Notes under the pieces: model-generated | Told to the model about the DNA's origin: nothing | The model's database searches: none | Seen by the model: only the letters and a program-made list of their open reading frames with translations | Made by a program: the position numbers and the translations under genes | In this document: piece after piece, positions 1-8,481 of the stretch | Layout of the letters: the number at the start of each line of letters is the position of its first letter | How positions within the stretch are numbered: position 1 is the first letter of the stretch | DNA from: Lelliottia wanjuensis | Lineage (GTDB): Bacteria; Pseudomonadota; Gammaproteobacteria; Enterobacterales; Enterobacteriaceae | Direction of reading: 5' to 3' | Assembly: GCF_030238365.1 (NCBI RefSeq) | Contig: NZ_JASSOT010000048.1 | Location: 62,001-126,000, forward strand | Length of the DNA: 64,000 nt

Positions 1-491
1 CAGGCTTTGCCGCGCAGGCCGAAGATGTTTCCGCCACGCTGTCGATTACCGGGAATGCCACCAGTGGACCGACGGGTTGCGAAGTGATTATGAACCCACA
101 GACCATCGCATTAGATACTATCGATCTGGATGCGCTGCCATGGCAGGGGGGAAATACCATTCCGAAGAATCCAATTAACCTGCATGTTTCAGGTAGCAGC
201 GAGTGTTATGCATTAGTGGCAGCGAATCGCATGGCTTATCGTTTTGTGGGTACGCCAGATGCCGGTGAAGGGTCGGTGTTAGCCAATACAGATACGTCAT
301 CTCTCGCCGCGCAAGGCGTAGGGATTGGCATATTTGATATGCACGGTAAATTCCTGGATATCAGGAAAACTGTATCGGCGCTGGATATAGAACGTATTAC
401 CCTGCAGGTCGTGTCTCTCAAAGGAACGGAACAAAGACCTACCGAGGGGAATGTGAACGGCGATCTCACGGTCCAGATTGAACGTCTGTAA
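1..491 (+). CDS. Fimbrial (pilin-like) protein, 5' truncated by window edge
   Basis: The reading frame is open from the first bases and ends in TAA at 489-491; the true start lies outside the window. The first visible residues (GFAAQAED) look like the end of a signal peptide, followed by about 155 mature residues with two cysteines (in GPTGCEV and SSECYAL), spaced as in chaperone/usher pilin subunits, where they form a disulfide. The C-terminus (DLTVQIERL) resembles a pilin donor-accepting strand. The gene is convergent with two other pilin-like genes and shares a terminator with the first. Which fimbrial type this is cannot be told from the fragment; it may be the last gene of an operon lying to the left. 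Confidence 0.7.
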   Translation, partial: GFAAQAEDVSATLSITGNATSGPTGCEVIMNPQTIALDTIDLDALPWQGGNTIPKNPINLHVSGSSECYALVAANRMAYRFVGTPDAGEGSVLANTDTSSLAAQGVGIGIFDMHGKFLDIRKTVSALDIERITLQVVSLKGTEQRPTEGNVNGDLTVQIERL

Positions 492-537
492 TCCATAGCG
501 ACAACCACCCGTTTTGTGGAATTTAAAACGGGAAATA

Positions 538-566
538 AAAAAGCCCGAAGTCTCTTCGGGCTTTTC
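538..566. terminator. Bidirectional Rho-independent terminator
   Basis: The GC-rich stem GCCCGAAG/CTTCGGGC is flanked by an A run on the left and a T-rich run on the right, so it can end transcription from both convergent pilin genes. Confidence 0.8.
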
Positions 567-587
567 ACTCACAACGTGAGAATCAAC

Positions 588-1145
588 TTACAGGAAGTTA
601 ATCTGGACGTTGGCATTCGCTGCAATCGTCCCTGCGGTTGCGGGTTTAGTGTTATCAGACAGCACAACATCCGTCTGAATGGCGATGTGTGCTTCGCCCA
701 TCTCGTTAATATTGCGCGAGGTCGTGCTCCCCGAGTTGATTGGGACTAACGGATGCAGGTCATTACCTACCTGTTCGTAAAAACCAATCGCCACGTTTTG
801 CGCGGCACCCGCAGCGGCCGATTGGGTGCTGAGCAGTTTGCCGTTCACGGCATCAGCGGCACCCAGTACGGTGGCGGAAACATGCATACCCTTGTGGCAA
901 CCCATAATGTCAATCATATACAGCTGGGCATGCTGAGGGCCGTCTTCCGCGCGGCGGATCTCATCCGGGCCTGAGATGTTGTCAAAAGTTAAGCTTGTCG
1001 GGGCCGAAATGACGCAATCACTGGCGGAGATCACCTTTGCGGTGACGTCCATATCGTATGTCCCCAACGTGTCACTCGCATTAACCGTTCCTGCACAACC
1101 CAGGGCTACGGCAGTCAACGCAAAACAGAGAAGTTTTTTATTCAT
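588..1145 (-). CDS. Fimbrial subunit (FimA-type pilin)
   Basis: A 185-residue secreted protein. Residues 1-23 form a signal peptide (basic MNKK, hydrophobic core, cut near VNA-SD). The mature part has a cysteine pair (ASDCVIS and IMGCHKG), alternating beta-strand composition, and a C-terminal strand ending NVQINFL, all usual for structural subunits of chaperone/usher fimbriae. Such subunits are folded by a periplasmic chaperone and added to the fibre through the outer-membrane usher. No chaperone or usher gene is in the window. It lies 70 bp after another pilin gene on the same strand, so the two may be co-transcribed. Family assignment is good; the particular fimbria is unknown. Confidence 0.75.
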   Translation of the reverse strand: MNKKLLCFALTAVALGCAGTVNASDTLGTYDMDVTAKVISASDCVISAPTSLTFDNISGPDEIRRAEDGPQHAQLYMIDIMGCHKGMHVSATVLGAADAVNGKLLSTQSAAAGAAQNVAIGFYEQVGNDLHPLVPINSGSTTSRNINEMGEAHIAIQTDVVLSDNTKPATAGTIAANANVQINFL

Positions 1146-1215
1146 AATAGTTGCCTTGATGAAATCGATATAGGCGAACAGATCAATGTGGCGATCTCTT
1201 CACGCTAAATAAAAA

Positions 1216-1767
1216 TTACAGATAGTCGATTTTGAATTGTGCAGAAGAGGTCACCAGACCAGGTTCAATTGTTTTTGCGCCATCTGTTTTCGCCAGCGCG
1301 ACAATTAAGTTAATGCCCAGGTTTGTAACCCCGGCAGGTTTCGCGAACGTACTGGCTTCACCCCCGACGGTGAGTTGTTTAAAGTCAGGGAAAGTCCAGA
1401 CGCCAACGCCCACATTAGATGCGGCACCGGATTGCGAGGTATTGGTTAACAGAGAGGCATCCGTTGCATCCGCCGATCCCTGGAGGCTCACAGAAAGTAC
1501 GCTTTCCGCTGACGCACAGTTTTCAAATGAGAGGGTCGTCGCGCCCGTCATGGCCTGCGGTGCCTGATCGCTGGTTTTGATATCGGTATCGATAACTTCG
1601 CCAAGATCGAGGGAGGGTTTGATGTTGACCGTGCATTTTTCACTCGAAACAATCGCACCGGATATTTCCAGTGGCAATGTGCTGTCCGTCGCGGCATTTG
1701 CCATTCCTGGTGCCAGTATCAGGGTGACCAGTGAAGCCAGTGCCATATTTGTGCTGAATTTTTTCAT
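1216..1767 (-). CDS. Fimbrial subunit (FimA-type pilin)
   Basis: A 183-residue secreted pilin-like protein. I chose the ATG at 1767 because MKKFSTNMALASLVTLILAP is a clean signal peptide preceded by an AAAGGAAA ribosome site; an upstream in-frame start would add ten residues. The mature chain has the pilin cysteine pair (SSEKCTVN and FENCASA) and ends in QFKIDYL, close in pattern to the ends of the two neighbouring pilins. It is first of a two-gene minus-strand pair. The pair is convergent with the truncated fimbrial gene at the left edge. Adhesive specificity cannot be inferred. Confidence 0.75.
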   Translation of the reverse strand: MKKFSTNMALASLVTLILAPGMANAATDSTLPLEISGAIVSSEKCTVNIKPSLDLGEVIDTDIKTSDQAPQAMTGATTLSFENCASAESVLSVSLQGSADATDASLLTNTSQSGAASNVGVGVWTFPDFKQLTVGGEASTFAKPAGVTNLGINLIVALAKTDGAKTIEPGLVTSSAQFKIDYL

Positions 1768-2081
1768 ACTCTTTTCCTTTGAGTTTATAAATACCAAATC
1801 TTATCCATGAGGAATGAATAGGATTTGCTATTTATTTAAAATTCCTTCCCGTCTACATATCTTTCTATTAATGGTAAATCGTAGAGCGCGTTCAGCTTAG
1901 CCTAAAAAGATATATTCCTGTATTTAACGCGGGCTTTTCTGAGGTCTAAAAATATACCTTCTGGCGCTATATTCTTCGGTTAATTTCAGGTCGGGCAAAA
2001 GCGCGTCTTTATGAGAATGGGACTTTCCCTCTACTCTTCCTGCGATTAGGAGGTATCCTTAGGGTCAGTCGTTGGTCGTTA
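1768..2081. other. Divergent intergenic region, AT-rich
   Basis: About 310 bp between the divergent pilin pair and the mechanosensitive channel gene. It is AT-rich on the pilin side and must hold promoters for both directions. A strong ribosome-site-like TAGGAGG at 2047-2053 has no in-frame start at normal distance. I see no conserved operator or coding sequence. Confidence 0.4.
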
Positions 2082-4544
2082 ATGTTTCGAATTCGCGGAT
2101 CTCACCAAACTATGCAAAAAATGTTCAGAATGCCGCTGCTCCTGGCATTGTTGTCGTGCCTGATGATGATGCCTTTTCTCTCGCAGGCAGAGGACGCCCC
2201 CTCGCAAACCGAGGCAGAGCAGCCCGTCAAGGTCAACGTCGGCACGGCGTTGCCGGCCCTGCAAAAACGCCTGGATACCCTCAAACAGCAGGTGTCTGCG
2301 GTCAAAACCGACAAAAAATTCACCGCCCTGAATGACGATGCGCTCAAGCTCGCCGAAGACGCCAACAAACTGGCGGTGGTGCTTGCCCCGCAGCTGACGC
2401 AGATTCAGGCCCAGCTGGATGTGCTCGGTCCGGCTCCCGCGCCTGGCACGGTCACGGAAACGGCGCAGGTGGTCGGCCAGCGTAAGCAGCTTAATAACAG
2501 CAAAACGCTGCTGACCACCCAGATTGAGCAGGTCAAAGCCATCGCCGTTAACGCCCAGAATCTCTCCAGCCAAATCTACGGCCTGCGACGCGATGCGCTG
2601 AAAACCCAGATCGCCCTCAATACCGGCAGCATTCTGGGAGAGAAATTCTGGTCGCCGCTGATCTCGCCTAACGAGAAAGACACGCAACGGTTCGACGAGT
2701 TCGGCTCGCAGGTGAGCGACGCCTGGCATCAGGCGTGGGACGAAGACTGGTATTTCGGCTCCGGGTTCTACCTGCTGTTGGCCTTGGTCATCGGCCTGTT
2801 CGGGCGCAAAGCGCTGGACAGACCGATGAACTGGATCTTGCCGCGCTGGCTGCCGCAGGGGCGTTTTCGCCGCAGCTTCCTCGCCTGTTTCACCACGCTC
2901 AGCACCACGGTGACACTCGGGATCAGCATGCAGCTGATCTGCTATATCTTCACGCGTCTGCCGGACACCTCCCGCCTGGTGATGGATTTCGCCGATCAGC
3001 TGGTTGAGCTGACCTGGTTCTCGGCGATCATCGCAGGCCTGGGTATCGCGCTGCTCTCGAACAGCCACCCGTCGTGGCGTCTGCCGGGCATCGCCGATCC
3101 GCTGGCGAAAACCCTCGCCTCGTTCCCGATTCTGCTCGCGGCCTCCATTTTCATCTTCGGTATTATCGAGCAGCTCAATGGCCTGGTGGGCTCGAGCATT
3201 GATGCGACCCTGTTCGGTAACGGTCTGTCGGCGCTGCTGGTGGCGCTGAACTGCCTGATTGCGCCAATCCGCGTTAACCGGATGCGGCGTAAAATGCGCG
3301 CGGAAGGGGAGCAGACCGAGGCGCGTTCGACGATGGCGGGGCTGATTCACCTGGTGATCAGCCTGACGGCGTTCGTCATTCTGCTCGCGCTGCTAATTGG
3401 TTATATCCCGCTGGCACGCTTTGTCACCTTCGAACTGCTGTGGATTGGCCTGGTGGTCAGCTGCCTCTACCTGCTGATCCACTTCGTGGTGGATCTCTGT
3501 GAAGCGGTGTTCTCGCCGACCACCCAGAGCGGGAAAATCCTCCAGAGCACCCTGAGCGTCAACGAGCGCCACCTGTCTCTGGCGTCGACCTTATTCTCTG
3601 CCTTGGGCAAAACCACGCTGCTGTTGATGGCCCTCGTGGCGCTGCTCAACGGCACTTTCGGCACCACCACGCCGCTGGAACTGGTCAGTAAAATCGCCGA
3701 TATCTGGGGCGGCAAAGGCCTCGAGAGCATGAATATCATCCCGGCGCATGCGGTGAATGCCGTGCTGTGTCTGGTGGTCGGATGGTATATCTTGCGCTCG
3801 TCGCGCCGCTGGCTGGATCACGAGTTCCTGCCGAAAACCACGATGGACAGAGGCCTGCGCGCCTCGCTGGTGACGCTCTTTACCAATGTTGGCTACGTGC
3901 TGCTGATCATGCTCACTCTGTCGATGCTCGGCATCGAGTGGAATCGTCTGGCGTGGATCGTCAGCGCCCTGTCGGTCGGTATCGGTTTTGGTCTGCAGGA
4001 GATTGTGAAGAACTTTATCTCCGGCCTGATCCTGCTGACGGAGCGCCCGGTAAAAGTGGGGGATTTGGTGAGTATCAGCGGCGTCGAGGGCGATATCCGC
4101 CGCATCAACGTGCGTGCGACGGAAATTCAGCTGAGTGATAAATCCACGGTTATCGTGCCGAACTCGCAGCTGATTTCCCAGAACGTGCGTAACGCGACCA
4201 TGGGCAATGCGCAGGGCGTCGCGACTATCGCGCTGACCTTCCCGCTGGATATCGACCCGGAGCAGGTGCGTAATCTGCTGCTGGAGGCCTATAGCCTGCA
4301 TGAATCTATTCTGGAAGCGCCCGCGCCGTCGGTCAGCTTTAAAGAGCTGGGGCCGAACGGGATTGTGCTGAGCGTCACCGGGTACGTGAACAGCCCGCGC
4401 ATGGTCAGCGGAACGCGCAGCGACCTGCTGTATGAGATCCTCAAAATGCTGCGCGCGGCGGGCATCAGCCTCAGTCAGACGCAGACGATGGTGCTGGAAC
4501 AGCCGCACCGCGTCACAGTTGAGGATGAAGCGAAAGGTCAGTGA
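2082..4544 (+). CDS. MscS-family mechanosensitive channel with DUF3772-type N-terminal domain
   Basis: A large 820-residue member of the small-conductance mechanosensitive channel family, which opens under membrane tension to release solutes during hypo-osmotic shock. A signal peptide (hydrophobic MPLLLALLSCLMMMPF, cut after SQA) leads into a helical periplasmic domain of about 180 residues of DUF3772 type, then around ten membrane segments, then the conserved MscS core (glycine-rich pore helix near IVSALSVGIGFGLQEIVKNF, beta domain ERPVKVGDLVSI). The start is uncertain: ATG 2082 or ATG 2112; the latter gives a more usual signal peptide, but neither has a strong ribosome site. It resembles the multi-domain YbiO/MscM class in layout, not in detail. 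Confidence 0.85.
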   Translation: MFRIRGSHQTMQKMFRMPLLLALLSCLMMMPFLSQAEDAPSQTEAEQPVKVNVGTALPALQKRLDTLKQQVSAVKTDKKFTALNDDALKLAEDANKLAVVLAPQLTQIQAQLDVLGPAPAPGTVTETAQVVGQRKQLNNSKTLLTTQIEQVKAIAVNAQNLSSQIYGLRRDALKTQIALNTGSILGEKFWSPLISPNEKDTQRFDEFGSQVSDAWHQAWDEDWYFGSGFYLLLALVIGLFGRKALDRPMNWILPRWLPQGRFRRSFLACFTTLSTTVTLGISMQLICYIFTRLPDTSRLVMDFADQLVELTWFSAIIAGLGIALLSNSHPSWRLPGIADPLAKTLASFPILLAASIFIFGIIEQLNGLVGSSIDATLFGNGLSALLVALNCLIAPIRVNRMRRKMRAEGEQTEARSTMAGLIHLVISLTAFVILLALLIGYIPLARFVTFELLWIGLVVSCLYLLIHFVVDLCEAVFSPTTQSGKILQSTLSVNERHLSLASTLFSALGKTTLLLMALVALLNGTFGTTTPLELVSKIADIWGGKGLESMNIIPAHAVNAVLCLVVGWYILRSSRRWLDHEFLPKTTMDRGLRASLVTLFTNVGYVLLIMLTLSMLGIEWNRLAWIVSALSVGIGFGLQEIVKNFISGLILLTERPVKVGDLVSISGVEGDIRRINVRATEIQLSDKSTVIVPNSQLISQNVRNATMGNAQGVATIALTFPLDIDPEQVRNLLLEAYSLHESILEAPAPSVSFKELGPNGIVLSVTGYVNSPRMVSGTRSDLLYEILKMLRAAGISLSQTQTMVLEQPHRVTVEDEAKGQ

Positions 4545-4638
4545 TAAACTGGATTGGGGCCGGGAACGGCCCATTTTAACTTTGTTGTTTTTTTTCAATT
4601 CTGCATGGTGTGTTTTTTGTAATTAAAAGGGTTGTGTA

Positions 4639-5664
4639 ATGGCATCTGCTCATCTCGGTTTCCCGACGGAAACCGTCGTTGTATTTGTGGTGATGGCGGT
4701 GGGGGCGATGTTTATCGATCTCTTCATGCATCGTCACGACAAACCTGTCTCGCTGAAAAGCGCCGTGATGTGGTCCATTTTCTGGGTCATGCTGGCGATG
4801 GCGTTTGCCGGGTTCCTGTACGTTCACCATGGCGCCGAAATGGCGAGCCTGTTCCTCACCGGCTATGCGCTGGAAGAGGTGCTGTCGGTCGATAATCTGT
4901 TCGTGATGATGGCGATTTTCGCCTGGTTCGGCGTGCCGGATAAATATCGTCACCGCGTGCTCTACTGGGGTGTGCTGGGGGCGATTGTGTTCCGCGGGAT
5001 TTTCGTGGCGATCGGCACCAGCCTGCTGAGTCTTGGCCCGTATGTGGAAGTGGTTTTTGCGCTGGTGGTCGGCTGGACCGCGCTGATGATGCTCCGTCGT
5101 AACGAAGAGAGCGACGAAGTGGAAGACTATTCTCACCATCTGGCGTATCGCCTGGTGAAACGCTTCTATCCGGTGTGGCCGAAGATCAGCAGCAACAAGT
5201 TTTTGCTGACCCAGAAAGAGGTGGATGCCGAGCTGGAAAAACCGGAAAACCAGGATGTGATGGTGGGCCGCGTGAAGAAAGCGAAGCGCTACGCGACGCC
5301 GCTGCTGCTGTGCGTGGCGGTGGTGGAGCTGTCGGACGTGATGTTTGCTTTCGATTCGGTGCCCGCGATTATCGCCGTCAGCCGTGAACCGCTGATCATT
5401 TACAGCGCGATGATGTTCGCGATCCTCGGCTTACGTACGCTCTACTTTGTGCTGGAAGCGATGAAACAGTATCTGGTCCATCTGGAGAAATCCGTGGTGC
5501 TGCTGCTGTTCTTCGTGGCGTTTAAGCTGGGGCTGAATGCCACCGACCACTTCTGGCATCACGGGTATAACATCTCCGCGAACATGAGCCTGTTTGTGGT
5601 GTTGGGTGTGCTGGCGCTGGGGATTATTGCGAGTGTGGTGTTCCCTGGGAAACGTGCTGCCTGA
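4639..5664 (+). CDS. TerC-family integral membrane protein
   Basis: A 341-residue protein with about eight or nine membrane segments and the acidic intramembrane motifs of the TerC family (EEVLSVDNLF near residue 75 and VELSDVMFAFDSVPAI near 230). TerC proteins are linked to tellurite resistance and, in relatives such as Alx, to manganese export. Length and N-terminus (MASAHLGFPTET) match the TerC of tellurite operons more closely than Alx. The usual partners terZABDE are absent, so this is an orphan copy and tellurite resistance should not be assumed. It follows the channel gene by 94 bp on the same strand and ends just before REP-type repeats. Confidence 0.85.
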   Translation: MASAHLGFPTETVVVFVVMAVGAMFIDLFMHRHDKPVSLKSAVMWSIFWVMLAMAFAGFLYVHHGAEMASLFLTGYALEEVLSVDNLFVMMAIFAWFGVPDKYRHRVLYWGVLGAIVFRGIFVAIGTSLLSLGPYVEVVFALVVGWTALMMLRRNEESDEVEDYSHHLAYRLVKRFYPVWPKISSNKFLLTQKEVDAELEKPENQDVMVGRVKKAKRYATPLLLCVAVVELSDVMFAFDSVPAIIAVSREPLIIYSAMMFAILGLRTLYFVLEAMKQYLVHLEKSVVLLLFFVAFKLGLNATDHFWHHGYNISANMSLFVVLGVLALGIIASVVFPGKRAA

Positions 5665-5665
5665 T

Positions 5666-5742
5666 GCCCTCACCCCGGCCCTCTCCCACAGGGAGAGGGA
5701 GAAAGTGTTGTAGGCCGGGTAAGGCGAAGCCGCCACCCGGCG
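5666..5742. repeat. REP/BIME-type palindromes
   Basis: Two palindromic units: a CCCTCTCCC/GGGAGAGGG inverted repeat at about 5679-5700 and a REP unit (GCCGGGT...ACCCGGC) at 5713-5741. They separate the convergent terC-family and HAD genes and recur elsewhere in the window. Confidence 0.8.
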
Positions 5743-5749
5743 ATACCGA

Positions 5750-6409
5750 CTACTTAATCGGCGAATGACGCCGCGCTCTTGGCGGATGGAAATGCCGCCA
5801 GTGCGGATCCTGCGCGGCGGCCAGCAACTCATGGTCGCCGCGCGTATCGCCCCAGGCGCGCAGGTGGTAATCGTTCAAATCACCATACACCCGCTCCAGT
5901 CTCGCGACCTTCTGCGCACAGCGGCAGTTATGTCCGGTGATCCGGCCCGTCAGTTTACCGTCCACCACTTCCAGCTGCGTACCAATCAGTTTAATACCGA
6001 GCTTATCGGCCCATGGCTGCAGGACCAGCGCCGGAGAGGCTGAACAGATCGTCACCTCCGCACCGGAATTCACTTCCGCCGCCACCGCCATTACGCCCGC
6101 CGGACGCATCAGCTTGTTCCAGTATTTCTCGCAAAATAGCTCCGCCTGCTCGCGCAGCCAGTGCTCGTCTACGCCAGTCAGGAAGGTCTTCACCAGCACC
6201 TCTTTCAGCTCATCGCGCGTCAGTTTGCGGCGCACGCAGTGGAGGGTCGGCAGCGCCATGCGCACCAGTCGTCCGGCAAAATAACGTTTACCAAAGGCAA
6301 ATCGCAGAAAGGGGATAAAGCTGTCGTGGTGCGTCAACGTCCCGTCAAAGTCAAAAACGGAGAGCACCCGGGATTTTGCCACTGCCTCATCGGCGATCAT
6401 ATTGGTCAT
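5750..6409 (-). CDS. HAD superfamily IB phosphatase
   Basis: A 219-residue soluble haloacid-dehalogenase family phosphatase of subclass IB (SerB/PgpC-like). Motif I is FDFDGTLT (nucleophile and acid aspartates), motif II is in TICSASPA, the conserved lysine lies in RCAQKVARL, and motif III is WGDTRGDHELL. These place the full catalytic set in order. Substrate is unknown: relatives dephosphorylate phosphoserine, phosphatidylglycerophosphate or small sugar phosphates. Its C-terminal tail is basic. It is divergent from the NlpC/P60 gene and convergent with the TerC-family gene, so it is probably monocistronic. Confidence 0.8.
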   Translation of the reverse strand: MTNMIADEAVAKSRVLSVFDFDGTLTHHDSFIPFLRFAFGKRYFAGRLVRMALPTLHCVRRKLTRDELKEVLVKTFLTGVDEHWLREQAELFCEKYWNKLMRPAGVMAVAAEVNSGAEVTICSASPALVLQPWADKLGIKLIGTQLEVVDGKLTGRITGHNCRCAQKVARLERVYGDLNDYHLRAWGDTRGDHELLAAAQDPHWRHFHPPRARRHSPIK

Positions 6410-6542
6410 AAAGATGTCTTAGCTGAAATACACATTCTGGTCATTAGTTTACCTGCTTTACCTTTCCAGTCCCTCAATCACGTGCTTTTTTTTCACAAAG
6501 TTGCGACCCGGCTGGAATGTCCGTTTTTGGACCAACTAGTGA

Positions 6543-6571
6543 TTGGATGAAAAGTGAGCTGTCTATATTAT
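6543..6571 (+). promoter_or_regulatory. Candidate sigma-70 promoter for the NlpC/P60 gene
   Basis: TTGGAT (6543-6548) and TATTAT (6566-6571) are separated by 17 bp, about 80 bp before the start codon. The -10 is a 5/6 match and the -35 only 3/6. Confidence 0.35.
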
Positions 6572-6649
6572 CACCGCATCGAAAGCCTATTCGAGGGACC
6601 ATTGCCCCCTCACCGGTAAGGAAAAACTCACTCACAGCTTAGAATTGAT

Positions 6650-7177
6650 ATGACCTTTAGACTGCTTTTTTCAACCCTCTTGTTAAGTTTTGCTTCGTTT
6701 TCCGCATTCAGTTTCGAACTGCCTGCATCCATGTTATCGCATCAGCATCAGCTGTCGCTCTCACCGGCAAAAACGTCGCTGGAGCATCAGGAACCGGGCC
6801 AGCTGCGTGGCCGCATCCTGGCGCAGTATCAACAATGGAAAGGGACGCATTACGTCTGGGGCGGCACCTCGCACCGCGGCGTGGATTGCTCAGCCCTGAT
6901 GCAACATCTGTTTAGCGAGGCTGCCGATCTGTCGCTGCCGCGTACAACGGGAGAACAGATCAACCGTGGCGTTCAGGTGGCGGAATACCGCCTCAAAGCG
7001 GGTGATCTGATCTTCTTCCAGACCGGGCCGCACCGCCGCCATGTTGGCGTGTATATTGGCCACGACCAGTTTATTCACGCCTCAACCAGTCAGGGCGTGA
7101 CGGTCTCGACGCTGGCGAACAACTACTGGCATTCGCACTTCATTACCGCCCGCCGGGTGACGGGCAGCAATGCCTAA
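6650..7177 (+). CDS. NlpC/P60-family peptidoglycan endopeptidase
   Basis: A 175-residue secreted cysteine peptidase. Residues 1-22 are a signal peptide without a lipobox, so the mature protein should be free in the periplasm. The catalytic domain has Cys80 in RGVDCSAL, His130 in HRRHVGVY and His142 in FIHASTS, the standard NlpC/P60 triad, and aligns in pattern with E. coli NlpC and MepS, which cut cross-links or stem peptides of peptidoglycan. It is longer than NlpC by about 20 residues at the N-terminus. Its stop overlaps that of the convergent dehydrogenase gene by 3 bp. Exact bond specificity is not visible. Confidence 0.85.
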   Translation: MTFRLLFSTLLLSFASFSAFSFELPASMLSHQHQLSLSPAKTSLEHQEPGQLRGRILAQYQQWKGTHYVWGGTSHRGVDCSALMQHLFSEAADLSLPRTTGEQINRGVQVAEYRLKAGDLIFFQTGPHRRHVGVYIGHDQFIHASTSQGVTVSTLANNYWHSHFITARRVTGSNA

Positions 7178-7968
7178 ATAATGTCGTCGACCACGCCACC
7201 GTCCACGCGCAATGCCGCGCCGGAGGTGGCGGAGGCCTGCGTTGAACAGACATACACCACCATATTGGCGACCTCTTCCACGGTCGATGCGCGCTGAATC
7301 ACCGACGTCGGTCGATTGGCCATGACAAACTCTTTCGCCAGCTGTTCGAGCGACTTGCCCGTTTTCTCCATCTCATCTTTCATCATCGCCGCGAATCCGT
7401 CTGACATCGTCGGCCCCGGCAGGACGCTGTTCACGGTCACGCCGCTGCCCGCCACAAATTTCGCCAGACCGCGCGCCAGCGACAGCTGGGCCGTCTTCGT
7501 CACGCCGTAGTGGATCATGTCCGCCGGAATATTGCATGCCGATTCAGACGAGATAAACACCACTCGACCCCAGCCTTTTTGCACCATCCCCGGCAGCAGG
7601 GCGCGCGACAGGCGCACGCCGGACATCACGTTGGTCTGCCAGTAGCGATCCCAGGTGTCGTCGTCGGTGGCGTAGAAATCCTCCGGCCCGTAAATCCCGG
7701 CGTTGTTCACCAGGATGTCGACGTTCGATGCCACCTTCAGCACCGACTCCACGCCTTCGGACGAGCTGAGATCGGCGATGGTCGCCCGCACCTGTGCGCC
7801 AGGCACCGCCTGCTGGAGCTGCTGAATACCGTTATTTACCGACTCCGCGCTGCGCCCGTTGATGATCACTTCCGCACCGCTTTCCGCCAGCCCGCGCGCA
7901 ATGGCGAGCCCAATGCCGCCGGTAGATGCCGTGACCAGTGCGACTTTTCCCGTCAGATCGATTTTCAT
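7174..7968 (-). CDS. Short-chain dehydrogenase/reductase (SDR)
   Basis: A 264-residue classical SDR. The NAD(P)-binding motif TASTGGIG lies at residues 13-20, the NNAG motif at 88-91, and the catalytic Ser140-141, Tyr154 and Lys158 are all present (FISSES ... YGVTK). A C-terminal GAALRVDGG strand is typical of the family. Substrate cannot be assigned from sequence; many close types act on sugars or small alcohols. It is divergent from arnB across a 513-bp gap and convergent with the NlpC/P60 gene, so it is likely transcribed alone. Confidence 0.85.
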   Translation of the reverse strand: MKIDLTGKVALVTASTGGIGLAIARGLAESGAEVIINGRSAESVNNGIQQLQQAVPGAQVRATIADLSSSEGVESVLKVASNVDILVNNAGIYGPEDFYATDDDTWDRYWQTNVMSGVRLSRALLPGMVQKGWGRVVFISSESACNIPADMIHYGVTKTAQLSLARGLAKFVAGSGVTVNSVLPGPTMSDGFAAMMKDEMEKTGKSLEQLAKEFVMANRPTSVIQRASTVEEVANMVVYVCSTQASATSGAALRVDGGVVDDII

Positions 7969-8314
7969 AGGCTGTTCCTTATGATGAGTAAAGTTCAGAC
8001 CCTAAAGCGTAGCAGTTCACGGGCCCTTCGATGACCTCATCTATTCTTGCTTTTAACCGGTAATATTAAATAAAAACGACAATCGTCGAGAATGAAAAGT
8101 TCCGACTCACTTCGCATTTATTTAAATGAAAACAAGGTTTTTTGGATCTGTTAAGCGTTCGTTTACTTTTATCCGGTGGGCGACTGAAATATATTCTTAA
8201 CATGACGTGAGCATTGTCACACAAATTTATTATGCGCAGGCGTTTCTTAAGTTACTGTTACTTATGATTTTTTATCGCTGTCTTTTCATGTCGATATGTT
8301 TTAGCTCTCCGTCT

Positions 8315-8331
8315 CTTAATTCTTTCCTAAG
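8315..8331 (+). promoter_or_regulatory. PmrA (BasR)-like box upstream of arnB
   Basis: CTTAAT, five bases, CCTAAG: two half-sites 11 bp apart, one mismatch from the PmrA consensus CTTAAT-N5-CTTAAG. PmrA control of arn operons is established in Salmonella and E. coli; the site here is inferred by pattern only. Confidence 0.5.
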
Positions 8332-8365
8332 AAAAGAAGATTACTTTGGCGTTATTGAGGCATTG

Positions 8366-8393
8366 TTGACATTAATGACGCTATGACTAGATT
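8366..8393 (+). promoter_or_regulatory. Candidate arn operon promoter
   Basis: A consensus -35 TTGACA (8366-8371) is followed after 16 bp by TAGATT (8388-8393, 4/6 match), about 90 bp before the arnB start. It lies about 35 bp downstream of the PmrA-like box. Confidence 0.4.
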
Positions 8394-8481
8394 TTATTTC
8401 GTCTTTATTTAAAAAGCATCCCGCACTATTCGGTGAACTGCCGTGACGATCGTTAAGAATAATATCGCAAGGAAATTAATA

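Larger units (their letters stand above)
7969..8481. other. Divergent regulatory region, SDR gene / arn operon
   Basis: A 513-bp AT-rich gap with no supported coding sequence. The arn-proximal half has a PmrA-like box and a promoter-like TTGACA element, listed separately. The long, low-GC character fits a regulated promoter region. Confidence 0.5.

Noticed and set aside
2079-3350. Long minus-strand open frame (423 codons) opposite the mechanosensitive channel gene
   Set aside because: Arg/Gln/His-rich shadow of a clear plus-strand membrane protein gene; no start signal.
4639-5664. Tellurite resistance operon
   Set aside because: Only a TerC-family gene is present; terZABDE are missing.
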